From Gonioctena quinquepunctata (lineage: Eukaryota; Arthropoda; Insecta; Coleoptera; Chrysomelidae), in NCBI GenBank assembly GCA_018342105.1, contig JAFIRS010004570.1:1-64000 (forward strand): a DNA stretch of 64,000 nt, given 5' to 3'. The position numbers were made by a program, and so were the translations under genes. Shown in pieces: positions 1 to 11,039 of the stretch (positions are counted from its first letter, which is position 1; every line of letters starts with the position of its first letter). The notes under the pieces were generated by a model. The model did no database searches, was not told where the DNA came from, and worked only from the letters and a program-made list of their open reading frames with translations.

Positions 1-2820
1 TATCCAATGTGTGATGGACTACGTAGTGGCCAAGGCCATTTACGCTAACGGGCGGCGAATCGAGCAGTGCGACGAGTCCATCAAATTGAATCAAGGTGCT
101 GTTAACCATCAAAAAACACTGCCTTGATAGGATACGAATGCTAGTGGCTCCCAAAAAAGTCACTTGTACGGCGAGCGGAGGAATCGCGGAAAACAAACAG
201 TCCGGAACCCTCCCGCTTATTCCAGCAACCGCCGCTTGTTGTAAAACCCGCCGACCGCTGATGGGGTGGGAAACTTTGGAAGGAGATTTACGAATATCCG
301 CAGCCACTCAACATAGACACTCCACCCCTAACGCAGTTTGGCCTTCTGTGGAGGTTTCAGCAACCTCATCCCATTGAACTGCCCAACCGAAAACCCCCGG
401 AAAGGGAGTTCGAAGCTCTACGGGGCTCAAGAACTTTGTGCTCAGGCCCAGACGGGTTGTGCAACTTGTGGTGGAAGAAGTTCCCCAGTACTCCACCACC
501 ACTTAGCCAGAGTTTTCAACTCGTGGCTTAGTGGAGAGCAGCAGATTCCGGCTTGGTTTGTCGAAGGGCGAACCGTGCTAATCCTCAAGAACGGAAATTT
601 GTCTGATCCCAAGAATTACAGACCGATAACATGCTTGAACACGTGTTACAAATTGTTTAGCGCATTTTGTACACGCGAATATCCTCGCAGTTGACACGGT
701 GTACGAACGGATATATGAGCAGAAAGGGTCAAAGGTGTTGCTGGCTGCAAGGAGAACCTGCTGATCGATAGATGTATTACGCAGGACTCCGTGCAGTATA
801 AGCGCAACCTTTCAATGGCCTGATCGATTACCGCAAGGCATTTGATTCAACATCGCATGAGTTGATCTTGCATTTGCTCAGATGCCTTGCGGTACCCGAT
901 CAAATAGTGAATGCATTGAACAGTTGATGCCACTCTGGAGGACTCGCTTCACCATAACATCAGGTGGAGCCAAAGTCCAAACGGAGCAGGTTATCTTTAG
1001 GAGAGGTGTGTTCCAAGGGGATTCCTCAGCCCCCCTCCTTTTCTGCATCTCACTTATGCCATTATCCGTTGCGCTCAGAAAACCGTGGTTACAACTGTGG
1101 CCCCCGAGACGAAGGCATAAGGTCACCCATTATTTTATATGGATGACCTGAAGCTTTATGCCTCGGGTGAGGGAGATCTCCAGCAATCTCTGAGGGTGGT
1201 GCAAGAGTACACGCATGCTATCGGTATGGAATTCGGGATGGATAAATGTGCACTGGTTCATCTCAGAAGAGGACGATGCGAGGATTATGGAGAAGACGCG
1301 CAGCTGGAAGATGGAAGCATCCGCCGCCAACTGAATGCCGGAGAGGAGTATACTACTAGGAGTGCAACAACGTTGCACCCAGAGGTAGTGGCGGTTAAAA
1401 CGCTCTCCGCGGCAAGTATCAGCAGAAACTCCGGCAGATCTGGTCATCAGAACTGTCGGGCATGAACAAAGTTTCTGCCACCAACATGCTTGCCGTTCCG
1501 ATACTGATCTACTCCTTTGGGGTAGTGAAGTGGACCCTGGAGGAGCTGCGCGGAATCGACGTGAAGACTCGCAAAATGATGCACCTACATCGTAGTTTGC
1601 ATCGAAATCGTCCGTTCCACGGTTGTACCTCCCCGAAAACAAGGGAGGCCGTGGACTTCTGAGTTTGGAGTGTCTACACAACAGGATGGTGCTGGATGGA
1701 GCCTGTAAAGTCATCAGGAGCTTGATCCCTTCTCTGCATGGTCAAAGACCATGAGATCGCAGGAAAGGAGCGTTTCTTTTAAGGCAGCAATCCGTGCAGC
1801 CGATGAACTCGGTCTTGTATTGACACCGAGCGGGATATCCAAGACTCTATCACGAGTTGGAGCCCGCTCGAAGGAGAGTCCACATAAAAGCTGCAGAGAA
1901 TACTGTACATCTAAGCTCCACGGATAAGCCGATGCATGGAATCTTCTACAAACATATTGAAGACCACGGCTTATCCGAAAGGCTGACCTTTGCTTTCCTT
2001 AGGTCAGGTGGACTCAAGTCGGAGACTAAGCGATTCAACATGGCTTGCCAGGACGGTGTTTTCAACACCCTCCGTCTACCAAAGCCGCGTGATGGGTATA
2101 GAGGTCACAGACACGAGATGCAGGGCCTGCCCTGGAGCGCCTGAGACCATCATGCACTTGCTGTCAGCATGTACAGCATATCGGTCCACCTATATCCACC
2201 GTCATAACGCGGCGTTACGAGTGCTGTATTATCATTTACGACACTCGTACGGTATTGATGAGACACCGATGCTGCCCTACGCTCCGGGGATATTGAGTCC
2301 GTTGTGGAGAATGAGAAGTGCCGAATTTTGAACACTCATTCCCCACCCTCAGGCAAATACAAGCCAACAAGTATGTGGTCCTCTTCGACCGCGAGCAGAA
2401 AACGATATATGTCATAGAGTTTTCGGCTCCGGGCGAACGAATATCGTGCGAAAAGAGGACGAGAAACGGACGAATATCGAGATTTACTCTTCGAGCTCCG
2501 CGAACTCTATCCAGACCATTCTGTAAAGATAGTGGTTCTGATTATAGGCCCTTGGTGGAATGATGCCAACGCTACTCTCAAACCTGGAATTATACCGGCA
2601 TGCCGAAATCGGCAGAATCTCTAGCCGGCCGCATGCAGAAGGCAGTCATTCTCGGATCGTTACGTCTGCTCCAGGACACATGATTCACGGACCCAATGAT
2701 CTCTACCCACGGGTGTGGGAGAGGTCATTGAGTTTATGTATCAGCGCGCCCCTCCGAATGGGTCGGAGCTTCGGAAGTAGGGCCTGACTGGTGGATTTTA
2801 AAACGAAATATATAATAATA
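1..2820 (+). mobile_element. R4/Dong-clade non-LTR retrotransposon, decayed
   Basis: A broken single-ORF element that would copy itself by target-primed reverse transcription. Pieces in several frames line up in the expected order. A pre-RT stretch lies near 466-560, followed by the block NYRPITCLNTCYK (about 615-655). Motif A is near 815-850 (IDYRKAFDS). Motif C is YMDDLKLY (about 1136-1160), and the thumb-like text GMEFGMDKCALVHLRRG ends near 1270. A conserved IYSFGVV block (about 1509) precedes a zinc knuckle CRACPG..H....C (about 2120-2175). A restriction-like endonuclease region follows. The element ends in a short TAA run near 2811-2820. Frameshifts occur every 200-400 bp, so it is dead. 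The clade call rests on domain order, the MDD motif, the C-terminal endonuclease and the TAA target, as known for Dong. The 5' end lies outside the window or is degraded. Confidence 0.8.
466..2330 (+). pseudogene. R4-like reverse transcriptase and zinc knuckle, broken ORF
   Basis: This is the RT core and linker of the R4/Dong-like element. Frames change near 690, 880, 1130, 1465, 1650, 1990 and 2330. Each conserved block stays readable across a change, which indicates small indels and not rearrangement. The catalytic pair survives as MDD at about 1139-1147, so the loss of function comes from frameshifts and not from the active site. No start codon for the full protein can be assigned. Confidence 0.75.
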
Positions 2821-3309
2821 ATTTGGAACTACTCATTCCCCACCCTCCAGGCAAATACAAGCCAACAAGCCTGATGTAGTCCTCTTCGACCGCGAGCAGA
2901 AAACGATATACGTCATAGAGTTTTCGGCTCCGGCAGACGAATATCGTGCAAAAAGAGGACGAGAAACGGACGAAGTATCGAGATTTACTCTTCGAGCTCC
3001 GCAGACTCTATCCAGACCATTCTGTAAAGATAGTGGTTCTGATTATGGGGGCCCTTGGTGGAATGATGCCAACGCTACTCTCAAACCTGGAAATTATACC
3101 GGCATGCCGTAAATCGGCAGAATCTCTAGCCGGCCGCATGCAGAAGGCAGTCATTCTCGGATCGTTACGTCTGCTCAGGACACATGATTCACGGACCCAA
3201 TGATCTCTCACCTCACGGGTGTGGGGAGAGGTCATTGGTTTATGTAACCAGCGCGCCCTTCCGAATGGGTCGGAGCTTCGGAAGTAAGGGCCTGACTGGT
3301 AGTTTTTAA
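2821..3309 (+). mobile_element. Second, 5'-truncated copy of the R4/Dong-like 3' end
   Basis: This repeats about 2331-2808 with a handful of substitutions and indels. It begins just after the TAA tail of the first copy and runs into a longer TAA tract. It is better preserved than the first copy: the restriction-like endonuclease block reads KPDVVLFDREQKTIYVIEF (about 2869-2925), with the PD..D...E spacing of PD-(D/E)XK enzymes, and continues as ELRRLYPDHSVK near 3000. A fresh TAA-targeted insertion into the tail of the older copy explains the layout. A local duplication is the alternative. Confidence 0.75.
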
Positions 3310-3312
3310 AAC

Positions 3313-3363
<51 letters not shown>
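3310..3363. repeat. (TAA)n microsatellite
   Basis: About 18 uninterrupted ATA/TAA units. The tract forms the tail of the upstream plus-strand R4-like copy and also abuts the 3' end of the minus-strand CR1-like fragment, so the two elements share one microsatellite. Confidence 0.95.
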
Positions 3364-3366
<3 letters not shown>

Positions 3367-5129
3367 TATTAAGTCAGTTTATTTGCATAAAAATTATCAA
3401 TGTAAACATAAACAGTTTTGAATAAATACCAGATTTTGATTAAAATAAAATATCAGATATTTCAAATTGATCAAATTTCTATGTCCAGGTTCACTTTAGC
3501 CTAAGCTAGACTGTGTTCAAAGACACAAAGCGGTATTTGATGTTTTTGGAATATATTAAACTAATGTAATAAAAATGAAGTACTAGTAAAATAATATAAA
3601 GTTATTAAAGGTAATTTAAAGTATGTGAGAGAGAATTTATATAAATGTAACAATAACAGTGGTCACAGACTGATAAATTAGTAAACTACACATTTATAAA
3701 TACATATACACTTCACTTACGAATGTAGAGTAAAACATGTACACACACAATAATAATAAAAATAATATTTATAGTATTTATAGCTAGATTGAGTATTTCT
3801 AACATAATGAAAAATTGAGACTTTCTGAAATATTACAGACTAATAAAAATACTACTATGTTGATAAATGAATATTGTAGTTAGAATATATAAGTATAGAA
3901 TTTGGACTTATTTAATAGCAATGGTGATTGATCAGCAGATTTCAGATTGGATTGTATATACATGTATCTGTTCTGTTATTGGTGTGTTTATAATAGTATT
4001 TTGAATGTTGATGTAAGTAGCCAATTTAGTTACTTTGTTTTTGAATTTTTTTTGTGTTTTTTTTAAACTGGTAGATAATTGTATAATTTCTGTCCCACGT
4101 GTAGGAAACTTCACTGTCCAATGGACTTCTGAGACTTAGGGAGCACTATATTGGCATTTTCTCGAAATCTTGTTGAATAAATGTGAGTTTTATTCATATC
4201 TATTAAATTATGTTTGACTACAATGAGTATTGAGGTTTTGTAGAATAGATTTCTCATATTCAATTATTTAGAATTCTGGAAGAGCAGAATTGATGAATAC
4301 TGGCTATTGAGTTTATACATTATTTTGATTATTCTCTTCTGTGCTATTTCTAGAGGTTTTATATTATTATAGTATGCACCACCCCATCCGGTTATGCCAT
4401 AGTTCAGGAGTGATTGGACCAAACTGAAATACATGCATTTCAGACTTTTTTCATCTAGTATGAATGTCATTTGTTTGGATAGGTACATTAATGATCTTAG
4501 TTTTTTGGTCAAGTTCCGAATTTGAAGATCCCATTTTAGGTTATTATCAATAATTATCCCTAGGTATTTTGTGTTGGTTGTTGTTTGAATATTATACGTA
4601 TTATTTCTCAAAGGTAGATTTAGGTCTAATTGTTCAGTATTTGGGATGCATTTTTATAATTTGACAAAGGTAGATTTACAGTTTCATCCATATTAATTGT
4701 GAGGAGATTGTCATCGAACCATTTTATTTTTTTCCTAAATCGTTCTTTATTTTGGTTTCTACTTCTTCCCAAGAGTTTCCATCCATAAAAAGTACGGTGT
4801 CATCAGCGTATGAAATTATTGTTCCTTGGCAATTCAAATATAGCAGTTCATTTGAATAAATTATAAATAGTATGGGTCCTAATACTGTTCCTTGTGGTAT
4901 TCCATAAGTTTTCTCTCTTTGGCTACTCATTGTGTTATTAATCTTTACTAGTTGTTTCTTTTTTTTTTAGGTAGCTTTGGAAGAGAGAGAGCGCGGGGCC
5001 TCGAATACCTATGTCGTTTAGTTTGGATAACATCTTGTTGTGACTTATGGTATCGAAGGCTTTTGCCAGTTCGATGAATATTCCTGCGCATGGCCTGCTT
5101 TTATCTAAGTTTGAGTCAATTTTATTCAC
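3364..5129 (-). mobile_element. CR1-like non-LTR retrotransposon fragment, antisense
   Basis: Read on the minus strand this gives the RT palm and C-terminus. Motif A is ELAKAFDTISHNKML (about 5070), motif B is YGIPQGTVLGPILF (about 4900), motif C is SYADDTVLF (about 4810), and the connection text is TKYLGIIIDNNLKWD (about 4560). A terminal GWGG..NNIKPLEIAQKRI segment lies near 4360. Breaks fall near 4930, 4720-4611 and 4264. The remaining 3' part to 3364 is AT-rich and ends on the (ATT)n tract. It is close in sequence to the copy at 28767-32765 (shared LSKQ/LSKLL, WGG and QKRI blocks). The 5' part is missing. Confidence 0.75.
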
Positions 5130-6190
5130 GTCATTGGTAGATATTCAGGTTCTACTTGAAAACAGTACTTGAGAACATTCAATTGCATTAAGTTCTTTTC
5201 ATTTTCTGTAATGGAACAAATTTCACAAATCAAGTCTTTATAGGAAGCAAGATCATATGATAAATTTCGGGCAGCCCAAACTTGTATAATCACCGTCTTC
5301 CACATCACTTTCCAAGATTTCATCACAATGACATCATCTGATTTTTTCAATTTGTTTATTATCTTTTTCAGAATCACCAACTTTCGAATCATAGACACAA
5401 TTTTCAGATGTCACTTGTTCCTTTGATCTATCTATCTTTCTAATAAACCTATTTATTTCTATTTTCTTTGTTTTTCAGCCTTTAGTTCTTGCAAAGTTTT
5501 TATTTCTTCTCTTAATTGTTTTTTTCTTGTTCTATTATTTCTTTATTCTCTTTTTTTTCCTCCACTATTTGTCTCCAAGCGTGCGGAGAAATAGCACTAG
5601 GCATTTTTTTTACTGTCTTTCTTTCAGTTGATTTGTTGATAGATCCTGGTGAACCTCCAGGTGAATACTGTATTCACCTGAAGACGATTGCAGATACAAG
5701 CATTCGAAACGCCGTGAAAACTTTTCAAATCCATTATTACAATGGACGTCCGAAACGAGAGTGAGTATTCTCCTCAACAAATTCATTTGAGATGCCAAGC
5801 TGTATTTCAGAATTCTTGTTGATTAATAATCCATCATTTGCAACCTCCATTTTCAAATTTTGGTTATTAATAACTGAATTATAAAAAATACCTGAGGTTT
5901 TTCAGCAAATTATTTGGGGGCTGAGTTTTGGAAAATAATTGTCCTATAGTCAGCCACTATGTTTATAAGCGACTGACTACTGGTTAAAACTAGCAGAAAA
6001 ACCCATATTCCCTATTGAAATGTTCATCATGGTATAATATTTATTCGGACGGAAAATAAGGTCCATAATCCTATATTTTCTGAAACCAAGTAGTCGGCCT
6101 CATAGGCTGACTACTGAAATTTACCAAAAATTTATAATCCTATAGTCAGCCTCCATTAATTTGTGGTTATTCCAAATGAGAATTATTAAA
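5130..6190. other. Non-coding stretch, no gene recognised
   Basis: It holds a 90-codon minus-strand open frame (5126-5398) and a 62-codon one (5610-5798), neither with a recognisable domain. Between about 5940 and 6150 a short phrase built on ATAGTCAGCC recurs three times in diverged form. I see nothing else supportable. Confidence 0.4.
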
Positions 6191-6197
6191 AAGTTTT

Positions 6198-6408
6198 TAT
6201 TTATACAAATGCACTGAAAACGAAAAAATAATTTCTTCCATTGTTTGATCTAAGTTATTCTGTGAGTAACAAATTCAAAATCTTTCCGCGCAAGATTACC
6301 TATTTTGTATCCGCGGCAAGCTTTTGAATCTGTTACTCACAGAATAACCTAGATCAAACAATGAAAAAAATTATTTCTTCCTCTTTAGTGCATTTGTACA
6401 GATGAAAG
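6198..6408. repeat. Hairpin repeat, copy 1
   Basis: An imperfect palindrome. The left arm (from about 6198, TTATTTATACAAATGCACT) is mirrored by the right arm ending near 6408 (AGTGCATTTGTACA). The inner arms carry TTCTGTGAGTAAC and GTTACTCACAGAA around a GC-richer loop with GTATCCGCGGCAAGC. Related hairpins lie at 14401-14708, 38105-38265 and 48556-48711. It could be the 3' palindrome of a non-autonomous Helentron-like element, since (CAGA)n core repeats follow it. Confidence 0.75.
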
Positions 6409-6479
6409 TTCGTCTTAAAATTATTTTTTTTTATAATTTTTATTTTTAACTATTTAGTCCTGTTTTTATTAACAACTAA

Positions 6480-6887
6480 TGAAACCCCTAGATACCAATT
6501 TTGACTAGAATCGGACAATAATCACAAAAATTGTCCACCATATTGAAGCCGCCATACGGATTTTTCTCCCAACAAAAATTTCCTAATGCATTGTCACCGA
6601 AATTATGTACACCTGCCAAATTTAAAATCAATCGGACGATTAGAAGTCGGTCAAAATCAACTTGCAAGATTTGTTCACAGACAGACAGACACACAGATAG
6701 ACACCGGGACAGGTGAAACGAACAATAAAATCTTGTAAAAAAATCTTCGACCTCAAAAACCCCCACATACCAATTTTGAATAGAATCGGACCATAATCAC
6801 AAAAATTGTCCGCCATATTGGAGCCGCCATCTAGATTTTTCTGCTAACAAAAATTTCCCAATGCATTGTCACCGAAATTATGTACAC
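6480..6887. repeat. Core repeat array with (CAGA)n tracts, left part
   Basis: The first one and a half units of a tandem array. Each unit contains, in order, a TTTTGAATAGAATCGGACCA-type block, a CCATATTG..GCCGCCAT block, ATGCATTGTCACCG, TCAATCGGACGATTAG, an ACAGACAGACAGACAC tract and CACCGGGACAGGTGAAAC. The array is interrupted at 6888 by a Jockey fragment and resumes at 8017. Short open frames in it are conserved between units only because the DNA is repeated. Confidence 0.85.
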
Positions 6888-8016
6888 CTCGCCAAGCTTC
6901 CATCTTATGGCTTGCCCCCTCAGCTGTGTTCTCTGCTTGCTAGTTTTCTCTCAAACAGGTCTCTCCATGTAGTGGTCGATGGAGTTTCATCTGACACTCT
7001 ACTCATAAATGCTGGTGTTCCGCAAGGATCCATTCTAGCACCAACACTATTTTTACTCCACATCAACGACCTATTGAAAGCAATTTCATGTCCCGTACAC
7101 AGCTTTGCCGATGATAGTACCCTCCATACCGCTTTCTCTTCCAGGGCCCCTATATCAGCCCGTGAAACCAGAAATGAACGAGGAAGAAATGTTAACAATG
7201 TAAATATGGACTTAGCAACAATTCTCGAATGGGGATCCAATAACTTGGTAGAATTCAATGCAAACAAAACACAAGCATGTCTTTTCTCTAGAAAAGCCGA
7301 TCTCACTGTGCCTAACATAACTTTGTCAGGAGTAACCATACCACTGAAGTCATCCATATCGATGCTTGGTATTACTATCAGCAATAACCTTTCCTGGGAA
7401 AATCACGTGAGGTCCATTGCCAAAAGTGCATCCCAAAACTTGGTTTTTGTTTCGTGCCAAGAGCTATTTCACCTCCAGTCAGCTGCTTATGATCTATAAG
7501 GCACAGATCCGACCTGTCCTGGAATACTGTTCCCATATTTGGAGGCGGCACCTAAACATATCCTGAAGCTATTGGATTCTGTCCAAAAAGGGCAATCGTC
7601 CCCGTCGGCGATGCCTCGCTTACAAACTCGCTCACTTGTCTGGAACACCGTAGAAAAGTTGGCGATTTGTCTCTATTTTATAGATATTTTCATGGGCGAT
7701 GCTCTTCTGAAATATCAACAATCGTTCCTCCTTTGGCAGTCTCTTCGAGATTAACCCGTCAAGTTCAGTCTTCACACCCCTTCGTGGTCACTTTGGAGAC
7801 CTGCAGAACATCACTTTCCAAAGACTCATTCATCCAACGAACTGCGAGGCTTTGGAACTCATTGCCTAGGGAGGTGTTCCCCGAGGCATACAACCTCCAG
7901 AAATTTAAGAAGAACACCAACTCCTACCTTCTTTCCCTTGGTTCCCACGATGTTCTCTGAACATTACAGGATATCCCTTTTCGTGGGAACCAGAACATAT
8001 AAAAAAAAAAAAAAAA
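6888..8016 (+). mobile_element. Jockey-like retrotransposon, 5'-truncated copy in the core repeat
   Basis: It matches the 3' part of the larger Jockey-like copy at 29222-31957 almost base for base but in plus orientation. It begins within the RT domain at the block AKLPSYGLPPQLCSLL and carries AGVPQGSILAPTLF (about 7010-7050) and SFADDSTLHT (about 7100-7130). It ends in a run of about 17 A. Frameshifts near 7440 and 7550-7660 break the reading frame. Just outside both ends is core-repeat sequence (TGTACACCT and TTTAAAATCAA), which places the insertion inside one unit. No clear target duplication is visible because the left junction shares CCTCGCC with the element. Confidence 0.9.
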
Positions 8017-8930
8017 TTTAAAATCAAACGGACGATTAGAAGTCGGTCAAAATCAACTTGCAAGATTTGTTCACAGACAGACAGACAGACACCGGGACAG
8101 GTGAAACTAACAATAAAACCTTGTAAAAATTCTTCGACCTCAAAAACCCCCCCATACCAATTTTGAATAGAATCGGACCATAATCACAAAACTCGTCCAC
8201 CATTTTGTTTTCTATCCTAACGAAAGTGTCATAATGCATTGTCACCGAAATTATGTACACCTGCCAATTTTAAAATCAATCGGACGATTAGAAGTCGGTC
8301 AAAATCAACTTGCAAGATTTGTTCACAGACAGACAGACACACAGATAGACACCGGGACAGGTGAAACGAACAATAAAACCTTGTAAAAAAATCTTCGACC
8401 TCAAAAACCCCCACATACCAATTTTGAATAGAATCGGACCATAATCACAAAAATTGTCCGCCATATTGGAGCCGCCATCTAGATTTTTCTGCTAACAAAA
8501 AATTCCCAATGCATTGTCACCGAAATTATGTACACCTGCCAAATTTAAAATCAAACGGACGATTAGAAGTCGGTCAAAATCAACTTGCAAGATTTGTTCA
8601 CAGACAGACAGACACACAGACAGACACCGGGACAGGTGAAACTAATAATAAAACCTTGTAAAAAATCTTCGACCTCAAAAACCCCCCCATACCAATTTTG
8701 AATAGAATCGGACCATAATCACAAAACTCGTCCACCATTTTGTTTTCTATCCTAACGAAAGTGTCATAATGCATTGTCACCGGAATTATGTACACCTGCC
8801 AAATTTCAAATCCATCGGATGATTAAAAGTGGGTCAAATTTATCTTGCAAGATTTGATTACCGACAGACACACAGTAACACAGATACCGGAACAGCTGAA
8901 ACTTAATGAAAGCTTGTAATAAAAAAAGAG
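8017..8930. repeat. Core repeat array with (CAGA)n tracts, right part
   Basis: Three further units of the array, with the phrase GACCATAATCAC recurring at about 8176, 8437 and 8711 (spacing about 261 and 274). Two sub-types alternate: one with AATTGTCCGCCATATTGG and one with ACTCGTCCACCATTTTG. Alternation suggests amplification as a two-unit block. The last unit decays into ACAGACACACAG and ends with AAGCTTGTAATAAAA near 8920. Confidence 0.85.
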
Positions 8931-9079
8931 GAAAAAGGTCCAAATACATGTTAATTCATAATTAGTTATTAGGTGGTTTCACACTGGAACCTTGGAAGTT
9001 ATAATTTATGGGTGAAAACTAAACAAATATCAGGACATTGTTGCCAAGACACATAATTTGTTATTAGTCTCCGAACAAT

Positions 9080-10318
9080 ATGTCTCCGAAAATTACAAGA
9101 TCTCAAAGTCGCATTTCACCTCAAATTGGTAATAAAACCACAAAAAATATTTCCGTGCAGAAGCCTCAACCAGTCCATAGTGATACAACAAATGAAGATG
9201 AAAAATACCAAAAACTACATAAAGATATAGATAGTCTAAGGAAAGCACTTGAAATAAAAGAGGTTGAAGGAGATTTTATGATTAGCCAACTTCACGATGA
9301 AATTCAAGCTCTGAGAAAAGATAACCATGAAAAAGAAACATATATAATACAACTGAAAAAACGGAATCAGGATTTTGAAGACGACGTGTATGAAGCAGAA
9401 CAAAGTTTTTCAGTAGAAACCCAGAATCAACGACAAACAATATTGGGACAGGATGAGGCTATCATTAAATTGAAAGAAGATATCAAACTTCTACAAGAAA
9501 TAAATAAAGAGTCTGAATTAAAGCTCATACAAGCTGAAAATTGTATGAAGGAAATGGAAACAATAAGGAGTAATATGTTGGTTTCCATTGAAGTTCTTAC
9601 TCAAGAAAATAAACTATATATTTGTGAACTCGAAGAGATCAAAAATGTAAAGCAACCATCCGAAATGGAACTGAAGAAAAAACAAAAGAACCAGAAGAAC
9701 GGGAATGAAGAAGTACAAGCCACAGAGAGTAAGAAACCTATTTGTAAGGACAGTAAAGTAAAAACCAATGAAGGAGTTAAAACCAAGATTTTATTTGTAG
9801 CGGGATACCAAGGTAGGAATATGGCAAAAAATTTAAGTAATATATTAGGTGATACATTTTCAGTTCAATCTATACTCAAGCCATATGCAAATGATAGTTT
9901 GTTAGTTGAAACTGCCCTTAATGGTAGCAAAGATTTTAGTTATAACGATGTGGTTATTTTCTGGCCAAATATATGCGATAAGGATATCATCAAAGATTTT
10001 GTGAACAAAATGAAGCATACTCAACCACTCATTATCTCGCAAGCCTACCAGTCTGATTATTGTTATAATAATAGGAAAGAAAATGAAAACATTTACATAA
10101 GGAATTTGGAGATGTTTCAAGAAATATATGAACTTGGACTGAAAAACTTTCCAGTTTTTGAGTGCAATAACGTCATTACTAGTAACCGTTATAAAGTAGG
10201 TTTTGCTACACAAATTTTCAAACAAAAATTGCTGTTAAGTAAAGGAATAGCAATGTACATACAAAAAAACTATTGTGACGCAGTAAAAAAAGTTTCAGAT
10301 ATCGCTACTTCAAAATAG
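9080..10318 (+). CDS. CR1-like ORF1 protein: coiled coil plus SGNH-like domain
   Basis: This 412-aa ORF runs from an ATG to a stop with no break, although the ORF2 behind it is ruined. The first 50 residues are basic and Ser/Thr-rich, beginning MSPKITRSQSR. Residues about 50-200 are Glu/Lys-rich and heptad-like, a probable coiled coil for trimerisation. A Lys-rich hinge follows (about 200-235). The C-terminal 170 residues begin KILFVAGYQGRNMAKNL and include DVVIFWPN, the arrangement of the SGNH/esterase-like domains found in some CR1 ORF1 proteins. The usual GDS nucleophile motif is replaced by GYQ, so esterase activity is unlikely. In such elements ORF1 proteins bind the element RNA. The SGNH assignment is by pattern only. 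Confidence 0.7.
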   Translation: MSPKITRSQSRISPQIGNKTTKNISVQKPQPVHSDTTNEDEKYQKLHKDIDSLRKALEIKEVEGDFMISQLHDEIQALRKDNHEKETYIIQLKKRNQDFEDDVYEAEQSFSVETQNQRQTILGQDEAIIKLKEDIKLLQEINKESELKLIQAENCMKEMETIRSNMLVSIEVLTQENKLYICELEEIKNVKQPSEMELKKKQKNQKNGNEEVQATESKKPICKDSKVKTNEGVKTKILFVAGYQGRNMAKNLSNILGDTFSVQSILKPYANDSLLVETALNGSKDFSYNDVVIFWPNICDKDIIKDFVNKMKHTQPLIISQAYQSDYCYNNRKENENIYIRNLEMFQEIYELGLKNFPVFECNNVITSNRYKVGFATQIFKQKLLLSKGIAMYIQKNYCDAVKKVSDIATSK

Positions 10319-10324
10319 TATATT

Positions 10325-10982
10325 GAAGTATAAGTGGATAAAAAGGACTTTAAAACACGCGCGATTTTTCGAGCACGACGGCGCAGCCGGAGTGCTCGAA
10401 ATGGAGCAAGTGTTTTTAAGACCAGTTATCCACGAATACTTTACGTTATTTTTTTTTATTGGTGCACTTCGAAATCATATATACTGGTATTATTAATACA
10501 AAAAATAGAAATAAGAACTAATAATGCAAGAAGGTTGAATTCGTGATGTGACATCAGTATACCTTTCGTTGTCATGGAAATGAGAAAAACATTCATTTGC
10601 AATTTGTTACCAAAGATCAATATTTGTTGTCACCAGAGCTCAAAAATGAATGATTCTAATATCGATTTTTTTAATAGTGAGACAGAATCGCGGTTAATAC
10701 CGCGAAAATCCAGTGATATATATAAAAAAGAATATGAAAAGTTCATCAAATGGATGGAGGAGCACATATAAATGAAAGAATTGTTAGTAATATTTTATCT
10801 GACGTTACAAGGTACTCCTGTCAGATCAATAATCAAAAATTTGTCATTTAGACTTCACGTTTCTCGATTTGTTGATGTTGTCATGGTTACCTTTAAAAAA
10901 CGCGCGTTTTTTAAAGTTCGATTTAAACACGCTGAGGCGTGCTTTAAATGGGTAAAAAGGGGCACCAATAAAAAAAAAAAAT
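10325..10982. mobile_element. Inserted segment between ORF1 and ORF2, possible non-autonomous DNA element
   Basis: GC-richer DNA with the blocks AACACGCGCGATTTTTCGAG (near 10353) and AAAACGCGCGTTTTTTAAAG (near 10897), unlike the flanking CR1-like sequence. The phrase ATTGGTGCAC near 10458 is mirrored by GGGGCACCAAT near 10965, next to T and A runs respectively, which suggests terminal inverted repeats. A 65-codon frame at 10574-10771 (RKSSDIYKKEYEKFIKWME) resembles the N-terminal SAM-like part of tyrosine-recombinase-like proteins common in insect repeats, but this is weak. The exact ends and target duplication are not resolved. Confidence 0.4.
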
Positions 10983-11039
10983 GATAATAGTGAATGCAAC
11001 TATTTTTTATACCCTCGATTGTCTCAAGTTGTACCAATT

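Noticed and set aside
5126..5398. A 90-codon minus-strand frame as a possible gene
   Set aside because: It has no domain and no start context, and it borders a retrotransposon fragment; it may be part of that debris.
6648..6700. CRISPR-like look of short repeated ACAGACAGACAG tracts and 120-bp or 260-bp regular spacing
   Set aside because: These are simple microsatellites inside tandem repeats; there is no alternation of constant repeats with variable spacers, and the sequence is insect nuclear DNA.
6488..8795. Recurring minus-strand peptides such as MGVFEVEDFFTRFYCSF and VDEFCDYGPILFKIG
   Set aside because: They recur only because the underlying DNA is tandemly repeated; the frames have no independent support and differ by indels between units.
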